A stretch of 64,000 bases of DNA from Oxytricha trifallax. Taxonomy: Eukaryota; Ciliophora; Spirotrichea; Sporadotrichida; Oxytrichidae. Of the stretch, positions 1-11,600 are shown in pieces. Below the pieces are notes generated by a model. The model did not search any database and was not told the origin of the DNA. It saw nothing but the letters and a program-made list of their open reading frames with translations. The stretch spans positions 39,632-103,631 of the forward strand of contig ARYC01025602.1 of assembly GCA_000711775.1 (NCBI GenBank). Direction: 5' to 3'. How positions within the stretch are numbered: the first letter of the stretch is position 1; each line of letters starts with the position of its first letter. The position numbers and the translations under genes were made by a program.

Positions 1-1
1 A

Positions 2-830
2 AGCCATAGCTTATATTTCACATTAAAAAGAAGAAAAACTGAATAGGATGCAGATCATTGGATTAAGCTTTCAGATATTAGCAGCAATTTTCAGTTAGAA
101 TATAATCATTAAAAGCAGAGTTTAGGATCTTCCACTTTGCAACAGCAACCCCAAAAACCTCACTTGTAATAGAATCTTGATTTGATGAGCATGAATTTCA
201 ACAGAACCCACTTAAATGTGACAGAATAAAGTATTGAGCAATTAGAATTACTTAAAAGAAAACTGCTCTTACTTGATCATCAAATTCAGAGAGGCAAGGA
301 TCTCAGAAGACAATTTTGTACAATTGACTGCGACTACCAACACACAAGAGTTACTGATATTAAAGTAGGAATAGGCTCTTCTAATTTTGAAGATGTGAAA
401 GCCTAAGTCACTCAATTGTGTCATCTGACAGAGAAAACCATACTTAAAAAATCTAAGAAGAAAATTAGCTAACTTGTTGTAGATTTCTTATATGACAGCA
501 TCAAAGGATACTAAAAATTATAAAGACAACAGTAGAACTACGTCAATTTTTAAACAAGAATATGATGACACATAAAATGAATAATTGAATAGATAATATT
601 TGAGTTTGAATCTTTTGAAGTAACACCAAGAAAGAAATACGATCCATTATAGAAGTTATTCTAATGTCCTGGCTAGTATTGTAAATTTTCTTTTCCTTGA
701 TAGATTTTACTGAATAGGCGAGTTATTTAAATTATTTTTAATTAATAAGTTCTTTAAGAATTGGAGAAAACTTGGAGATGAACCTTTATATCTATAAGAC
801 TACTACAAAAGAGTGGAGCTTGTAAAATGA
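2..830 (+). CDS. Unknown protein, 5' partial, with internal frame changes
   Basis: Open from the window edge when TAA/TAG are glutamine. The first frame runs from base 2 to about 430 and is rich in Q, L and K. A second frame, which contains MTASKDTKNYKD at 492, takes over about 430-490, and a third reaches TGA at 828-830 with the ending DYYKRVELVK. The first switch lies at the run gagaaaacc (about 431), where one base less would keep the frame; it could be a real frameshift, a small IES or a sequence error. A 23-bp gt...ag gap at 681-703 is a possible intron. No domain recognised. Two diverged copies of its 3' part follow at 885 and 1,805. Confidence 0.4.
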
Positions 831-884
831 TCAGAATAAATGATATGCAAAAAAATCAATTTTAAAAATTAAAATTTGTCATTA

Positions 885-1195
885 AATATAAAATTAAATT
901 TGACAGTATCAAAGGATACTGGACATTTCTCTAGATAAAATCTTACTAGTTGTTCGAAAAATTAATTTTATGATGTGAAATGATTCTAATCTAAGAAGCA
1001 ACTTTCAGTTATTACAAGAAACTTTACTTTTTTATAAAATGAATCTCAAAACGTAAGTTACCATCCTTGTTAACTCTCCCATGCTGAAAAGGAGAAACCT
1101 AAGGATCTTTGAAGAATCTTTTGAAATTTAAATATTTATGCAGAGTGGAGCTTATGGAGGAGGGTTGAAACTCTCAATAAAAGCGAAAATCATAA
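885..1195 (+). pseudogene. Decayed copy of the 3' part of the preceding gene
   Basis: The segment resembles both 490-830 and 1,805-2,090. At 900-915 it has the string ATCAAAGGATACT, shared exactly with 497-509, giving VSKDT against ASKDT. Near 945 it reads YQLFEKL, like IQLFEEK of the third copy. Near 1,150 it reads WRRVETL, like YRRVETL at 2,050 and YYKRVEL at 810. Frames are broken by TGA codons and no continuous frame spans it. I read it as a relic of a local duplication rather than a working gene. Confidence 0.45.
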
Positions 1196-1804
1196 AATAA
1201 AATGAAATATAGAATTTAATAATTATAATTAACATAAGAAATGAACTTTTAAAATATAAAATTTATCACTTAGTATTAAATAATTTTGGTTATTTTATAA
1301 TCTTTTGATATCTTATTTTTTTAAAAATATTAAATTGATAAAAAATATAAAAACCACTTTAACACATTAGAATGAACATATCATATTAAGTATGATAAAT
1401 TTGAAATTTAAAAATTATGGGAATAAACAATTAAAGATCAATCAATTTTTATAATTATATCTTTTATATATATTACTAGAGTGAGAAAATTTAGTTTTAT
1501 GTTAAAATCAATTTCACCAAATTATGATTAAATAAATATTAAAAAGATCTCTATTCCACTCTTAAAGAAGAATGTAATTATTTTAGGTTAATAGTTAAGA
1601 AAGAATTATTTTAATAGAGAAATATATAAATAAAAAGTTGAAATTAACTTTTAATAACAAAGTATAATTATTTCCAATTAATTTATCTAAGCAAATATAT
1701 CAATTTTATTAATTAATAAAGCAATGTTTAATTGTTAATATATGAATATAGCATTTAGTTAATTAAATTTTTGAAGATTTAGAAAATTATGGGAAATGCA
1801 AAGT
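1196..1804. other. AT-rich spacer, no gene seen
   Basis: About 600 bp of very AT-rich DNA with short A and T runs and frequent TGA in all frames. I see no repeats, RNA genes or coding signal in it. It separates two diverged copies of the same segment and looks like eliminated germline spacer. Confidence 0.5.
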
Positions 1805-2333
1805 TTTTTTAAAATAATTTCATCTAGTTGTTCGAAGAGAAAATATCCAAGGAAAAGTAAAATGATTTTAATACAGGAGATTTTAGCACAAAGAGTGGAA
1901 CATCCTTCATGACTTCCATTAATAGCTCTCCACTACAAAGATTCTAAATTATATAATTCAAGGAACTTATCCGTTCCAAGAAGTTCAATGAATCTCATTA
2001 ACTAAATACTAGAGTAATCTCAAATGAATTTCCCTTTTTTTATAATTTGTATAGGAGGGTCGAAACTCTCGAATGAAAGCGAGAGATGTTGAGGCTATGC
2101 AAAAGATTAAAAAACAAAGACCTCCCATAATCACTGATATGAGGTATGTTGTTATGAGACGCACAATCAATTTTGAAAAAGCAAGATACTAGAAAGCACT
2201 TCAGAATAACTTGGAGAGTGACTAGTTCTTTCTTAATAATAATTTGGATCTTATTACATCTCATCTCGCTGAATATGATGTAAGTTTAGTTTTTCTTAAA
2301 TCCTTACAGAAAGTACAAATAATAACTTAATAA
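1805..2333 (+). CDS. Unknown protein segment, third copy of the upstream gene's 3' part
   Basis: A well-formed reading frame begins near 1,815 (IQLFEEKISKEKQ) and runs to about 2,070 (FPFFYNLYRRVETLE). A second frame (ARDVEAMQKIKKQRPP) then runs on through a basic, glutamine-containing stretch to about 2,280. A 30-bp gt...ag intron (2,281-2,310) would join it to the ending DKVQIITQQ with TGA at 2,331-2,333. The frame change near 2,072 is unexplained and may be a short IES or intron. It is homologous to 490-830 and 885-1195 through the YxRRVETL motif. No start codon could be fixed and no family is recognised. Confidence 0.4.
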
Positions 2334-2406
2334 TGAAAATTTTATCTTTGACTAAATCGAATTAATATAAGAATTTCAATAAACTTAAAATCAAAATTTA
2401 TGAACT

Positions 2407-3015
2407 TCAATTTTCTTTCTTTTATTTATTTTTAACTTCACTTTATTTTTATTATTATTGTCTCTTCCTTACTTTTTCCATAGTCTCCTAAATCTATAAA
2501 AACAAATAAACTAATTTTAACATATAAATCTTAAGCTTGAAATTTGCTACTTAACTTTTAATCATCTCTACACTTCTTTCTATAAACGATGACTCTTATT
2601 GTATTTTTGGTTTATCATCTCTGAAATATTGCGATATTGACTAAGACAAATCATCATATAAATATTCCACAAAAATTGCTGCATAAATTCCTAGAAATAT
2701 CATGATAAACAAAGCGAATCCAATTAAATGACTTGTATTAATGCGCCCAGATTCATCCTCTAAGAACAAATGAATTATTAATCCCTTTTTGAAGAATATA
2801 TCATAAAAAGTTATTTAGTCATGCATAATTTAGCTGTCGTGTCGCTCATGCAGAAATTATGGCTTAGTATTTGGTTAATATTTCTCGTTAAAGTTTGAGA
2901 ATGCTTAATTATTGCTCTCATTATCGATAAAAACATTAAATAAATTTATATCGCAAATTCCAAATGATTGAAGCAGGAGTACGGAAGCCAGTTAAACTAG
3001 GATTTTTGTTTTCAT
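2407..3015 (-). CDS. Small single-pass membrane protein with signal peptide
   Basis: Starts at ATG 3,015 with a classic signal peptide (MKTKILVQLASVLLLQSFGI) and ends at TGA 2,407-2,409. A lumenal part of about 110 residues is rich in N, F and D. It is followed by a membrane segment (LIGFALFIMIFLGIYAAIFV) and a cytoplasmic tail that becomes glutamine and lysine rich. One 57-bp intron (2,494-2,550, gt...ag) interrupts the tail; without it TAA/TAG glutamines run on. About 183 residues in all. The layout suggests a type I membrane protein of unknown function. The neighbouring gene is on the same strand 190 bp upstream. Confidence 0.6.
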
Positions 3016-3205
3016 TTTTCAGATTTTATTTATTATTATAGCTGTTTAATTTTTTCTGATAAATTATATATCTATCTCCTTATAAAAATACATAAACAAT
3101 TGAACAAACTATTCTTTATTGTATTTGCTAATGATTAATTAATTAAACTTGATTGAATAAATACTTAGAAATTTCTCGCTGTACTCTAATTCTTGTAGAA
3201 GTATG

Positions 3206-3958
3206 TCAATATCTATCATAGATGTTTCTAGTTTTTGATGGAGTTGTAGTTCTTATGCTTCTAAATGGACTACTAGATTTATTCATTTAACTTTCGAAAT
3301 TCTAGCTTGTTTAATTACTGTATGTCAGTGATCTGCGTGGAGTGTTAATGTATTTCTGATTGATTTTGGCTTTCTCCTAAAGTGCCTTTCTTAATGAAGT
3401 TTTTTCTGGGCTCTCCTGTAAGTGCATACTCTGCAAGAATCTATTTAGCATTAATAATTAAGAGCATTTATATTCTAAATCACATATATTTAGTCACATT
3501 TTACAAATAAAGCATTTAATAAAGCATGCCTTATGAGGTGAATCTATCTGTAGGGGATTCATAATATGTGAAAAGAGGTTCCTCCTCGATAATCTTTTTG
3601 AATTGCCTTCTTCTCATCATGCGAATTCGTCTTACCGTCATAAATGCTAATATTGCCATAATACTCAATACTAATATTGGATGATCTTATATGAAAAGTC
3701 TAAGTTTGTAATTTATCTCATCATAGTATTATGAATTCGCCTCAATTAACTAGAAGACTTTATTAATAATTCATTAAAATATCTTACAATTAAATAATGA
3801 TAAATAATATGCATAATATAATAATAAAAAAAGACTGCAAGTAATAAATAACCCAAAAATAGAATCATAAGAGCGAATCCTAGAATATAGATCCATTCTT
3901 AAAGAGTTTCGTAGAGAAAAGAACCCAAACCTCCTATTAAATTAGACTCACGATCCAT
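3206..3958 (-). CDS. Two-span membrane protein, unknown function
   Basis: ATG at 3,958, TGA at 3,206-3,208. The N-terminus has a strong hydrophobic segment (YILGFALMILFLGYLLLAVF) followed by Y/H-rich residues. After a 38-bp intron (3,750-3,787) comes a second hydrophobic segment (HPILVLSIMAILAFMTV) and then a very basic RRIRMMRRR stretch. A second gap, about 3,416-3,497, must be removed to reach the basic, serine/threonine-rich tail (TPRRSLTYSN, SPFRSIRTTTPSK). The first intron is clear. The second has a weak GTGAC donor and may be an IES. Possibly a small membrane anchor with a phosphorylatable cytoplasmic tail. Not assigned to a family. Confidence 0.55.
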
Positions 3959-4131
3959 GTTTATAGCTTGCTATTTTATTAAAAATATATTAAATAAATT
4001 AAATAGTCTAAAATTATATAAAGGGATTATTTATGTAATTTTATTTAGACATTTAATGATCACTAAAACTAATCAAACTCTTATTCATTAATTCTCTTCT
4101 TTCTTTTCGGCAATTTTTAAATATATAAATA

Positions 4132-5741
4132 TCATTAAATTAAGATGCAATTTTAGTCAAGTTCTTAGAATTTAACTTGCTTCTGAGGTGTAATTTTATC
4201 CTTGCCCTAATTGTCATCTTTCTAGGAAGTACTGATTTAAATGTTATGAATAATTTCTGATTGCTCTAAATTATCTGATTTATCTATGACTTATAAAGGG
4301 GGTTCAATAATCGAGACTTTGCTCTTAAACATACTTAAGAAATTTTAGAAATCTTCAGAACTCATTGGTTTTAAATCTTTAGCAGACTAAACCCTTTTCA
4401 AAGGATCTTAAGTTTTACTGTTATTCGTTATATCACCATAATAGTTCTAAACAGGTGTCTAGTTTTATAAAAACAAATGTTAATTTTAGAAGTTTTTACC
4501 TAACAAATTTTTCCTGCTAGTCGTTTTACGGATCTAAAATACCTAATTTGAAGAGTTTTAATTAGATTTTCTATCTAGAAGTTTTTTAATTGCATCATGA
4601 TTGCTTTGTGGTATGTAAATTTTATCCAATTATTGAGTGGGCTTTTTATTGCTTTGATTATGATTCTTATTTGAGTTTGTTTCATATTTTTACTTGGATG
4701 TATTCAATTTATCTAACTTTGAAGGACTTACTTTGTCATTAGATTCTTACTATTTAGTTTAGCTTTAATATTTTGATTTTTAGTGTACAGCATCGCTATA
4801 CTCATTATTATGTATTTTAATTGCTTGGGTATCTATGTTTTCACTAGAGGCTGTTGACTCTATCATGTGATTATTACTATTGCCGATTCCCATATGTTTC
4901 TAAGATTTAGATTCATGCAATAAGTACTTTTGAGAGTTATATTTATTTAGAGAGGGCACTTGTGCTTTTCTATCAATTCTTCTTGTTAAATACTTGTTTG
5001 GAGCATGATGAGCTGAATTTTATGAAAAATAGACAAGTTAAGTAACCTGATTTCCTGTGCCTGACCTTGGTTAGATAACTTATTACTGTTATGATTGAAG
5101 TAATATGCTAGGATTTCTTCTTTTGAATTGACTGGTGGACCCTGAACTTAAGATGTTGCTCTATAAATTTTAGTAAGTTACTCTTTCTTGGGAGCTATTA
5201 GCAATATGTGATTAATCTTAATTAGTCAGATTATCACTATTAGTGTTCAAATTAAACGACTCTCTTTTAAATCTTTTTATCTATGCTTTTTAAATAAACA
5301 AATCAACATGATTTGGTAATTGAATTTTATTAAATTAAGAAATCTAGCATTAACTTAAGGTTTATTTGGGTCTACAATTCTTCCTTCTCTATCAATGACT
5401 CCATTGATATACAAATGTTTCCTATGCTAAGATCTTTCAAAAAATCCCACCAAATGTTTATCATATAATCCATTATAACTAGGCAGCTTCGGTTAAGTTA
5501 CTTTCGTGCAATCCAAAACGAAATCTCTTTGTTACAAGAAACTTTATCGTTACTATAGATAAAAAGTTTGTCTTGTGTGATTTCTGGTTTAATTATCAAC
5601 CTAGACATTCTGTTATTAATTATGTTACGATTGAGAGTTGTTTGCCTTTGAGTTAGATAAATTAAGATTTTCAGATATTTATTAGTCTAGTTTTTATTAA
5701 GTGGGATTTGAGATGTAATGTAGACTGTTTTCGGATTTCAT
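4132..5741 (-). CDS. ERICH3-like N-terminal domain protein with Q/N-rich tail
   Basis: ATG 5,741 to TGA 4,132-4,134, about 511 residues once a 74-bp intron (5,281-5,354) is removed. Around residues 75-120 it reads LPSYNGLYDKHLVGFFERS then GVIDREGRIVDP. This matches the pattern known at the N-terminus of glutamate-rich protein 3 (YNSLTDKHLxGYF...RRHL...GLITRSGRI), a protein linked to cilia in animals. The remaining 380 residues are low-complexity, rich in Q, N, S and K, with no other domain. The family assignment rests on that one motif block; the ciliary role is inference from the family. Confidence 0.55.
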
Positions 5742-5923
5742 TTTTGCAACGATAAATTAAAAAGTTAAAATTATTATTTCTTTAAGATTTCAAGTAAATA
5801 TATCTTTAAAAAAAAAAATTTCAAAGTAAGGAAATAAAATAATTAATTCTAATAAATTATTAAACTATATGCATAATTTTCTTTTATGATTTATTCATTA
5901 AAAACAACTCATAAAAAACCCTT

Positions 5924-8439
5924 TCATTCGGTCTACTGTGATTTTGTTTCTTCAGAGAACCCATTATTAACTTCTATTTCTATAGTCTAGGAGGAAATTC
6001 TTTGTTTTGAATTCCAAAAAATCTTGTCTTTGTTTTGTATAATCAGAATTAGCAGTTCTGAGAAGTTTCTCCACTAATATAAGTCATTAGTTTACTAATC
6101 TTATGATCTAAAAATCAGATCTGAAAAGATAGATGAGAGGTTTTTTAATGTCAACTATAAAAAATGATGAAATTAATATCACAAATGTTCTTACATTGTT
6201 CTTATTTGAATTGATAACTAGTTACTTAAACAGATTTATCATAAGTTCCCATACTTGAAAATAAATTGGAGGAATATACTCAAATATTTCCTTAATACTT
6301 TATACTAAATCGTTTAAATCTTCTTTTTCTCCATTCTTTTATATATTTGCAACTAATTTACTTATTTGTTTGAATTTATCAAATAAAGCGAAGGTACATA
6401 GAGGTTATTCCATGTATTTGATGACACTCTTAAGATACAATTAAGTTAAGTAAGATTTCATAAATTAATGTGAATTTAATTATAGAATGCAACAATCGTA
6501 GAATCTTTAATTTCATGGATGTGATTGTAATCACCTAATGAGATATGGCAATCTATTCTATCTACTTTAATTAGATCTTCTGGCTTTAATCTTTGGAATA
6601 AGTCTTTTCTATGCATTCGTTTTTCATCATCAATAAAGTAGTCATAAATTTATAATAAAGTAATTCATAAATTTAAAATTGCCATCATTTTTGTTATATT
6701 GAAATATTTCTGGTGGCTCATCTTCATCTTATCTGAAATAGACTGATAAATTCTTCCCAATAATATCATGAGTGAGTTAAGCTTATTCCTCCTGTTCTTA
6801 AAATATATTTTAAGATTTCTCATTTTTAGAACTTGACAAATCATTCTAGCTATTATTAGTTGATTGCATTACTGTAGAATTCCTTATAGACTGATTTATG
6901 CTGAATGATAGGAATTTCTTTAAGAATTCTGGTTCTTGCATTAAATCGTCAGTAATTGAGTTATTGGGTTGTAGGATTGATTCTTTGAAGTTAAGCTACT
7001 CTATGTCTTTTGGTTTCAAAGCCTTGATTAATATCAATAAATTAATATAGTATAATTTCTCTTTTATATACTTCTAGAATTGGGGTTGGTAAGGATCTAA
7101 TAAATCTTGCTAAAACGGTTGTATCTTGCTCTTCTATTTTCAGCTAAGCCACAAATTTCTTAATCCTAAATAAATATTAAATGATGTTAATTTAGTAGCT
7201 TACTTATTAAATGTCTATATTTTTTGAAGAGCTTCTCTAACTATGCCACTATTACAACTTTGGAATATGATTCTTGTTCGAACAAAAAATGATGGTTAAA
7301 TGACATAGAGTTGCTGAAAATTCTTTTTTTATTATTGATTGAATTCTGAATAGATCTCTTTAAACCTTATAAGAGCCCCTTTCCTTGTAGCTCCAACTGT
7401 TGAGTGCACATAAATCATAGCCCATTTGTAGCTATAAAAATTGGGGTAAACAATTCTGATAGTTTAACTAAAACTTACATAAAAGCTAGATGCTTGGCTA
7501 AAGCTCCAAAAGCTTAAGATAATCTCTACCTTTCATTAGCGTCTTAAGATCTAACATAGGCGTATCCATACACCACAAAATAGTATATTCCCTGTTAATT
7601 TTGTCCTAATAAAATTATAATTGTTACTGTTATTGCTAAAGATGTCTACCTGATCTCTAAAGAATCTCACACCTGACGACTTAGAGGGGAAATAAAAAAC
7701 CCGAACATCCTATGAGAGGCACATAGATCCAAAAGGCCAAAGTCGCCCCCCCCTAATGAAGAAATACTGAACATCAAAATGAAAATGTACAGTAAGAAAA
7801 TATACTGGTTGTCAAATGGAAAGATTTTTTTGCACCTTAAGTACGAACTACAACTAACTAATATATATAAGCTCAATAATAATAATTAAAATAGCAATAA
7901 CAGTAACAATAATAATTATATATTTAATACTAGAGATCTTTATTTCTAGTTTTCCTATTCACCTTACCTTAAGTTATTTATCATTATAATTGTGTCCTAA
8001 TAAGGGGTTATTAATAATCTAGCAAAGATCAATTAATTCTTAAATTCTTACCCAAATTTGATAATACGCCTCTTTTCATTAAATATTCATAAGCCTCAGT
8101 AGCTTCTTGAATATCCTTTCTTTCAATTTCTGAATGTAAATTTCTTCGATTCGTTCTTTTATAATTATAACATTCTATAATTTTATCACTTAACTTTTTA
8201 AACAACCATAAAGCTTTTCTTAAACTTAAAATTATACTGGAATTTCTCCCTGAATCGAAAGTATTGTTAGAGTTAGTAAGTATGTCTTAAGTTGTCAGGT
8301 CAACTCCGTATGAAGTACCACGTCTCGATAGATGCTCATCCTCCTCGAAATGACTGTCAACTTCATGAATAAAACTTAATAACTTTTTATTTGATTTAGA
8401 GTAATAGTTCGAATTTTTAGTGGACTCTTTTTTCTCCAT
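5924..8439 (-). CDS. Sec14/BCH-RhoGAP protein, copy A (p50RhoGAP-like)
   Basis: ATG 8,437-8,439, TGA 5,924-5,926. In order: a basic N-terminal region; a CRAL-TRIO/BCH domain, with GIYYFVVYGYAYV at about 7,590 and KWAMIYVHSTVGATRKGAL then LYVIQPSFFVRTRII at about 7,200-7,420; a linker; and a RhoGAP-like domain, with YLKSVIKYMEQPLCTFALFDKF at about 6,400 and KNLSSIFSDLIF near the end. This domain order is that of ARHGAP1/8-type regulators of Rho-family GTPases. Several small introns and two short IESs (6,435 and 6,632) are resolved by alignment to copy B. The region expected to hold the RhoGAP GxFR arginine finger has no such motif. Paralogue of the next gene, 250 bp upstream, same strand. Confidence 0.72.
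6435..6481. other. IES, 47 bp, pointer ATA
   Basis: Direct repeats ATA at 6,435-6,437 and 6,482-6,484. Read on the minus strand, removing 47 bp joins ...STIVAFY to LKSVIKYME in one frame, exactly the arrangement seen in copy B (IIMQYLKSILKCME). Left in place, the frame shifts and meets TGA. The 3-bp pointer is short, so support comes mainly from the protein alignment. Confidence 0.65.
6632..6653. other. IES, 22 bp, pointer AATAAAGTA
   Basis: The 9-bp direct repeat AATAAAGTA occurs at 6,632-6,640 and 6,654-6,662. Removing one copy plus the 13 bp between (22 bp) joins FKFMN to YFIDDEKRMHRK on the minus strand. It restores the frame that matches copy B (NKYFEADRKRYYNTK). A longer-looking 11-bp repeat next to it (TCATAAATTTA, spacing 23) gives the wrong frame. 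Confidence 0.75.
7620..7910. repeat. Inverted-repeat element inside an intron
   Basis: A perfect 18-bp inverted repeat, ATTGTTACTGTTATTGCT at 7,620-7,637 and its complement at 7,893-7,910, encloses about 255 bp in the first intron of RhoGAP copy A. The intron spans roughly 7,605-8,059 and is far longer than the 25-80 bp introns elsewhere. The enclosed DNA has an eight-base C run and no gene. Copy B has only about 40 bp at the same intron, so this looks like an insertion, probably an eliminated transposon relic. Confidence 0.6.
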
Positions 8440-8690
8440 TAAACAAGTTTTTCTGATATTGGGATCAATATAATAATAGTTTTAATAAGAGATAATATAT
8501 TCTTAATTACACAAAATATGAAGAGATCATTCTATGATGTAGATTTTAATCGTTTTAAATGAAAAAGAAATTATTAATTTAGTAAAATAAGGATACTTAC
8601 TGTAAGATATAAAACTATAAGATATTACCGAATATCAAGGCTTACTTATTAAAATTTATATAGATTATCTTGCGATAGAATTCTAAATGT
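8440..8690. other. Intergenic spacer between the tandem RhoGAP genes
   Basis: About 250 bp of AT-rich DNA between the stop of copy B and the start of copy A. No repeats or small gene seen. It would contain the 3' end of one future gene-sized chromosome and the 5' end of the other, but no telomere-addition signal can be read. Confidence 0.4.
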
Positions 8691-11600
8691 TCATTGTACT
8701 AGTTTGACTCCGCTAAATTTATCTTACAAAATTGATTTAATAAATAAATAACAGATATTATTATAAGTGCTTGTATCCCAAAGAGTAAATTCAGCACAGC
8801 TATCTGATTGGTTGATCATCTCAAACTCAGACTTATTTGAGCTTAAATCTTCATTTTGCAGAATCTTCTTAGCTTTTTTGTTGAGTGCCGGAGTGTCGTA
8901 TGCAAAAATGCTTTCATGTTTATGTATCATTAAAGCTAATAGATCTTAGAACGAACGCCATATTATCAAGTCATTTGACCAAAATTCTGGAGTCTTAAAA
9001 ACTAATTCAGAAAAGTAACCAGCTAGCATTTTCTATAGAATTTATTAAAAATATTATTCTAGACATACTTTATTGTTTACTCTAGTGGCTGTAAGATTAT
9101 AAAGCATTCTGAGTAGAAATTTCCAAGTTTCTTAATATTCCAAATCTAAAAGTGAAGTAATGACGCCTTTTACCAGCTCTATTATTTCATCAAATTAAGT
9201 TGTTTTTAAGAATTTAGAGCAAATATTCTTAAAGAGTGGAAAACTTGTGAATGTACAAAGTGGTTCTTCCATGCATTTTAGGATACTCTTCAAATATTAC
9301 ATGATAATTTTTGGCTCTTTGACATTCTGAATATATTAATAATTTCCAAGCGTTATATGAGTCTCTAAATATTCTAAGTGGTAGGTCTCTTCAGGGTTCA
9401 GTTTATCAAAAAGTTTAGTGTTATAGTATCTCTTTCGATCTGCTTCAAAATATTTATTGATGCAAACATTTTAATATAGTTGAATTGATTCTTCATATAT
9501 ATAAAAAGTTTACTTGAAAACTAATGGAATATAAGAAGATTTTTCTCTGTAAAATGCTTTAAGATTTTTGCCAATTACATCATGAGTAAGTGAATAAGTG
9601 GTTTTATCAAATATTTTATCATTTGAAGCATAATTTAATACACTTGCGCTCTTCATAGTAAAGTATGGATCATCTGATGTTTCAAAGGTAGATAAGCTTC
9701 CACTGCTTAATACCGATTCTGTATAGTCAAAGAAATCCATGTCTTGAGTTTTCATCTGAGAAAGCTCTCTTTAAAAAGTATCAAGAATTTATAGAGGAAG
9801 TTATTTTATGAACCTCGCAGATATTGAAAGATCCTTGTCATCACTCATGAGCTTCTTCAGAAATTTTGGAATCCTGATAAATTATTATGAAATTAATTTA
9901 CTTTTTGAAAGTTTCAAGCTTTGAGAAAGCAGTTCTAACATCCTTAGAAATACATCCTTCAAGCAAAAGTCTGCTTTAAACGTACATAGTTGGCTGAACT
10001 AAGTATATCTTTTATACATTTGCTCTCATTCTATCAGTCATATTTGCGTATATTTATTTGAACTTAAGCAGAGCTCCCTTTTTGGTTGCTCCTAAATTCG
10101 AGTGAACATATATCATAGTCCATTTAAATCTAGTAAGTTAATTTAGTCATGGGCAATTTTTTATTCTTACAAATCTCCTAAATGGCTTGATACTTAATTA
10201 AAACATTCAGTTATCTTCTTTTTATCCTGTTCCTTCTCATATGTGTTCTAACCGAAATATCCCTCCCACCCTCCCCACCCTAAACCTAGATATCCCTCCC
10301 AATACCCCCTCCGCACCCTAAACTAACAAAACCCTCCCCACCAAATCCTGATACCCATCATCACCTCTAACTTTCCTTCACTGACTAATTTTTTATTATA
10401 AGTTTGCAATTTATTGTTAATAAGATAATAATAATTTATTTAATTATAGATCCTTAACTGTTCACCCCAAGCCTCTCCTCCACCTAAATAATAATTAGTA
10501 TTTTTTCTAATTTTTTTTTCTTGCGGACCGAAAATACATGTAATGCAATAATTTTATAGGATTCACGTTATCTGTTGATCATTTTGGTTTTAAGCTTTTA
10601 TAAGAAAATGTTATAAAATCAAAAGTAAGTGAAGGAAAGTTAGAAGTGATGGGTATCAGGATTTGGTGGGGAGGGGTTTCTTAGTTTAGGGTGAGGTGGA
10701 GTGGGGAGGGATATCTCGGTTAGAACACATATGCATAGCCATAAATGACAAAGTAATAAGTTCCTTCCCTATTTTAACCTAATAAGTAAAACTTAATAGA
10801 AATTTTCTTTTTTTTACCTATGTTTGAAAGGATACCTTTTTTGCCTAAATACAGATAAGCCTCCACAGATTTATCAACCTCCATTATGTTTAATCTCTCT
10901 AATATTCGCTCAGCTATTTCGTCATTTCTCCTAAAATATAATAAAATTGAATATATTGTCTCAAATTTTTCAGGATATTAATTATAAGGAAATTCAATGA
11001 TACTTCAGGATATCGCAGGATTTTAAATGCCTTTTTTTTATAAACAACTTAAATAATTATCTTACTTTATATCTGCCATAGAATTATTACAAAAATATTC
11101 AATTTTAATAATAATTTGTAAGTTTTAAATATAAGTCTGGTATTGGTTAACTATTATCATTTTTCGAAAATTTAAATTTTATAAATTAACTCACTTTTAG
11201 ATATATATAAAAAACAATTGAAAATTTTTTAATTTAAAGGAAATTAATTGGCCATAAAATATAATTCATTTGAAATTGATATTCTTGTACATTTTTTATG
11301 AGTTTCTTAAATATTTTACTGAATTATGAATAAACAGATTGTTTATAGAGAAATTTTATGTCAGATTATTAATTTTATATTGAAAAATTACTAATTAATT
11401 TATGCAAATAAAAAAGATTCTAAGAAAGTTAGTTTTATTGCCAAAGACCAGAAATTATTTGTTATAAATTATTTTAAATTTAAATTTTACTAGTTTAAAT
11501 GCAAAATTTCTCAGTATTTTAGAAACAAAAATTTCAAAAATTGTATATAATCCTTAAATAAATTTAAGCATTTAGAATAATTTGAATATCATTTACATTT

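Noticed and set aside
6642-6675. TCATAAATTTA repeat pair as the IES pointer
   Set aside because: Spacing of 23 gives the wrong frame; the overlapping AATAAAGTA pair (22) restores the paralogue-matching frame.
8767-8949. Small plus-strand frame at the end of RhoGAP copy B
   Set aside because: It is antisense to the well-supported minus-strand exon and has no features of its own.
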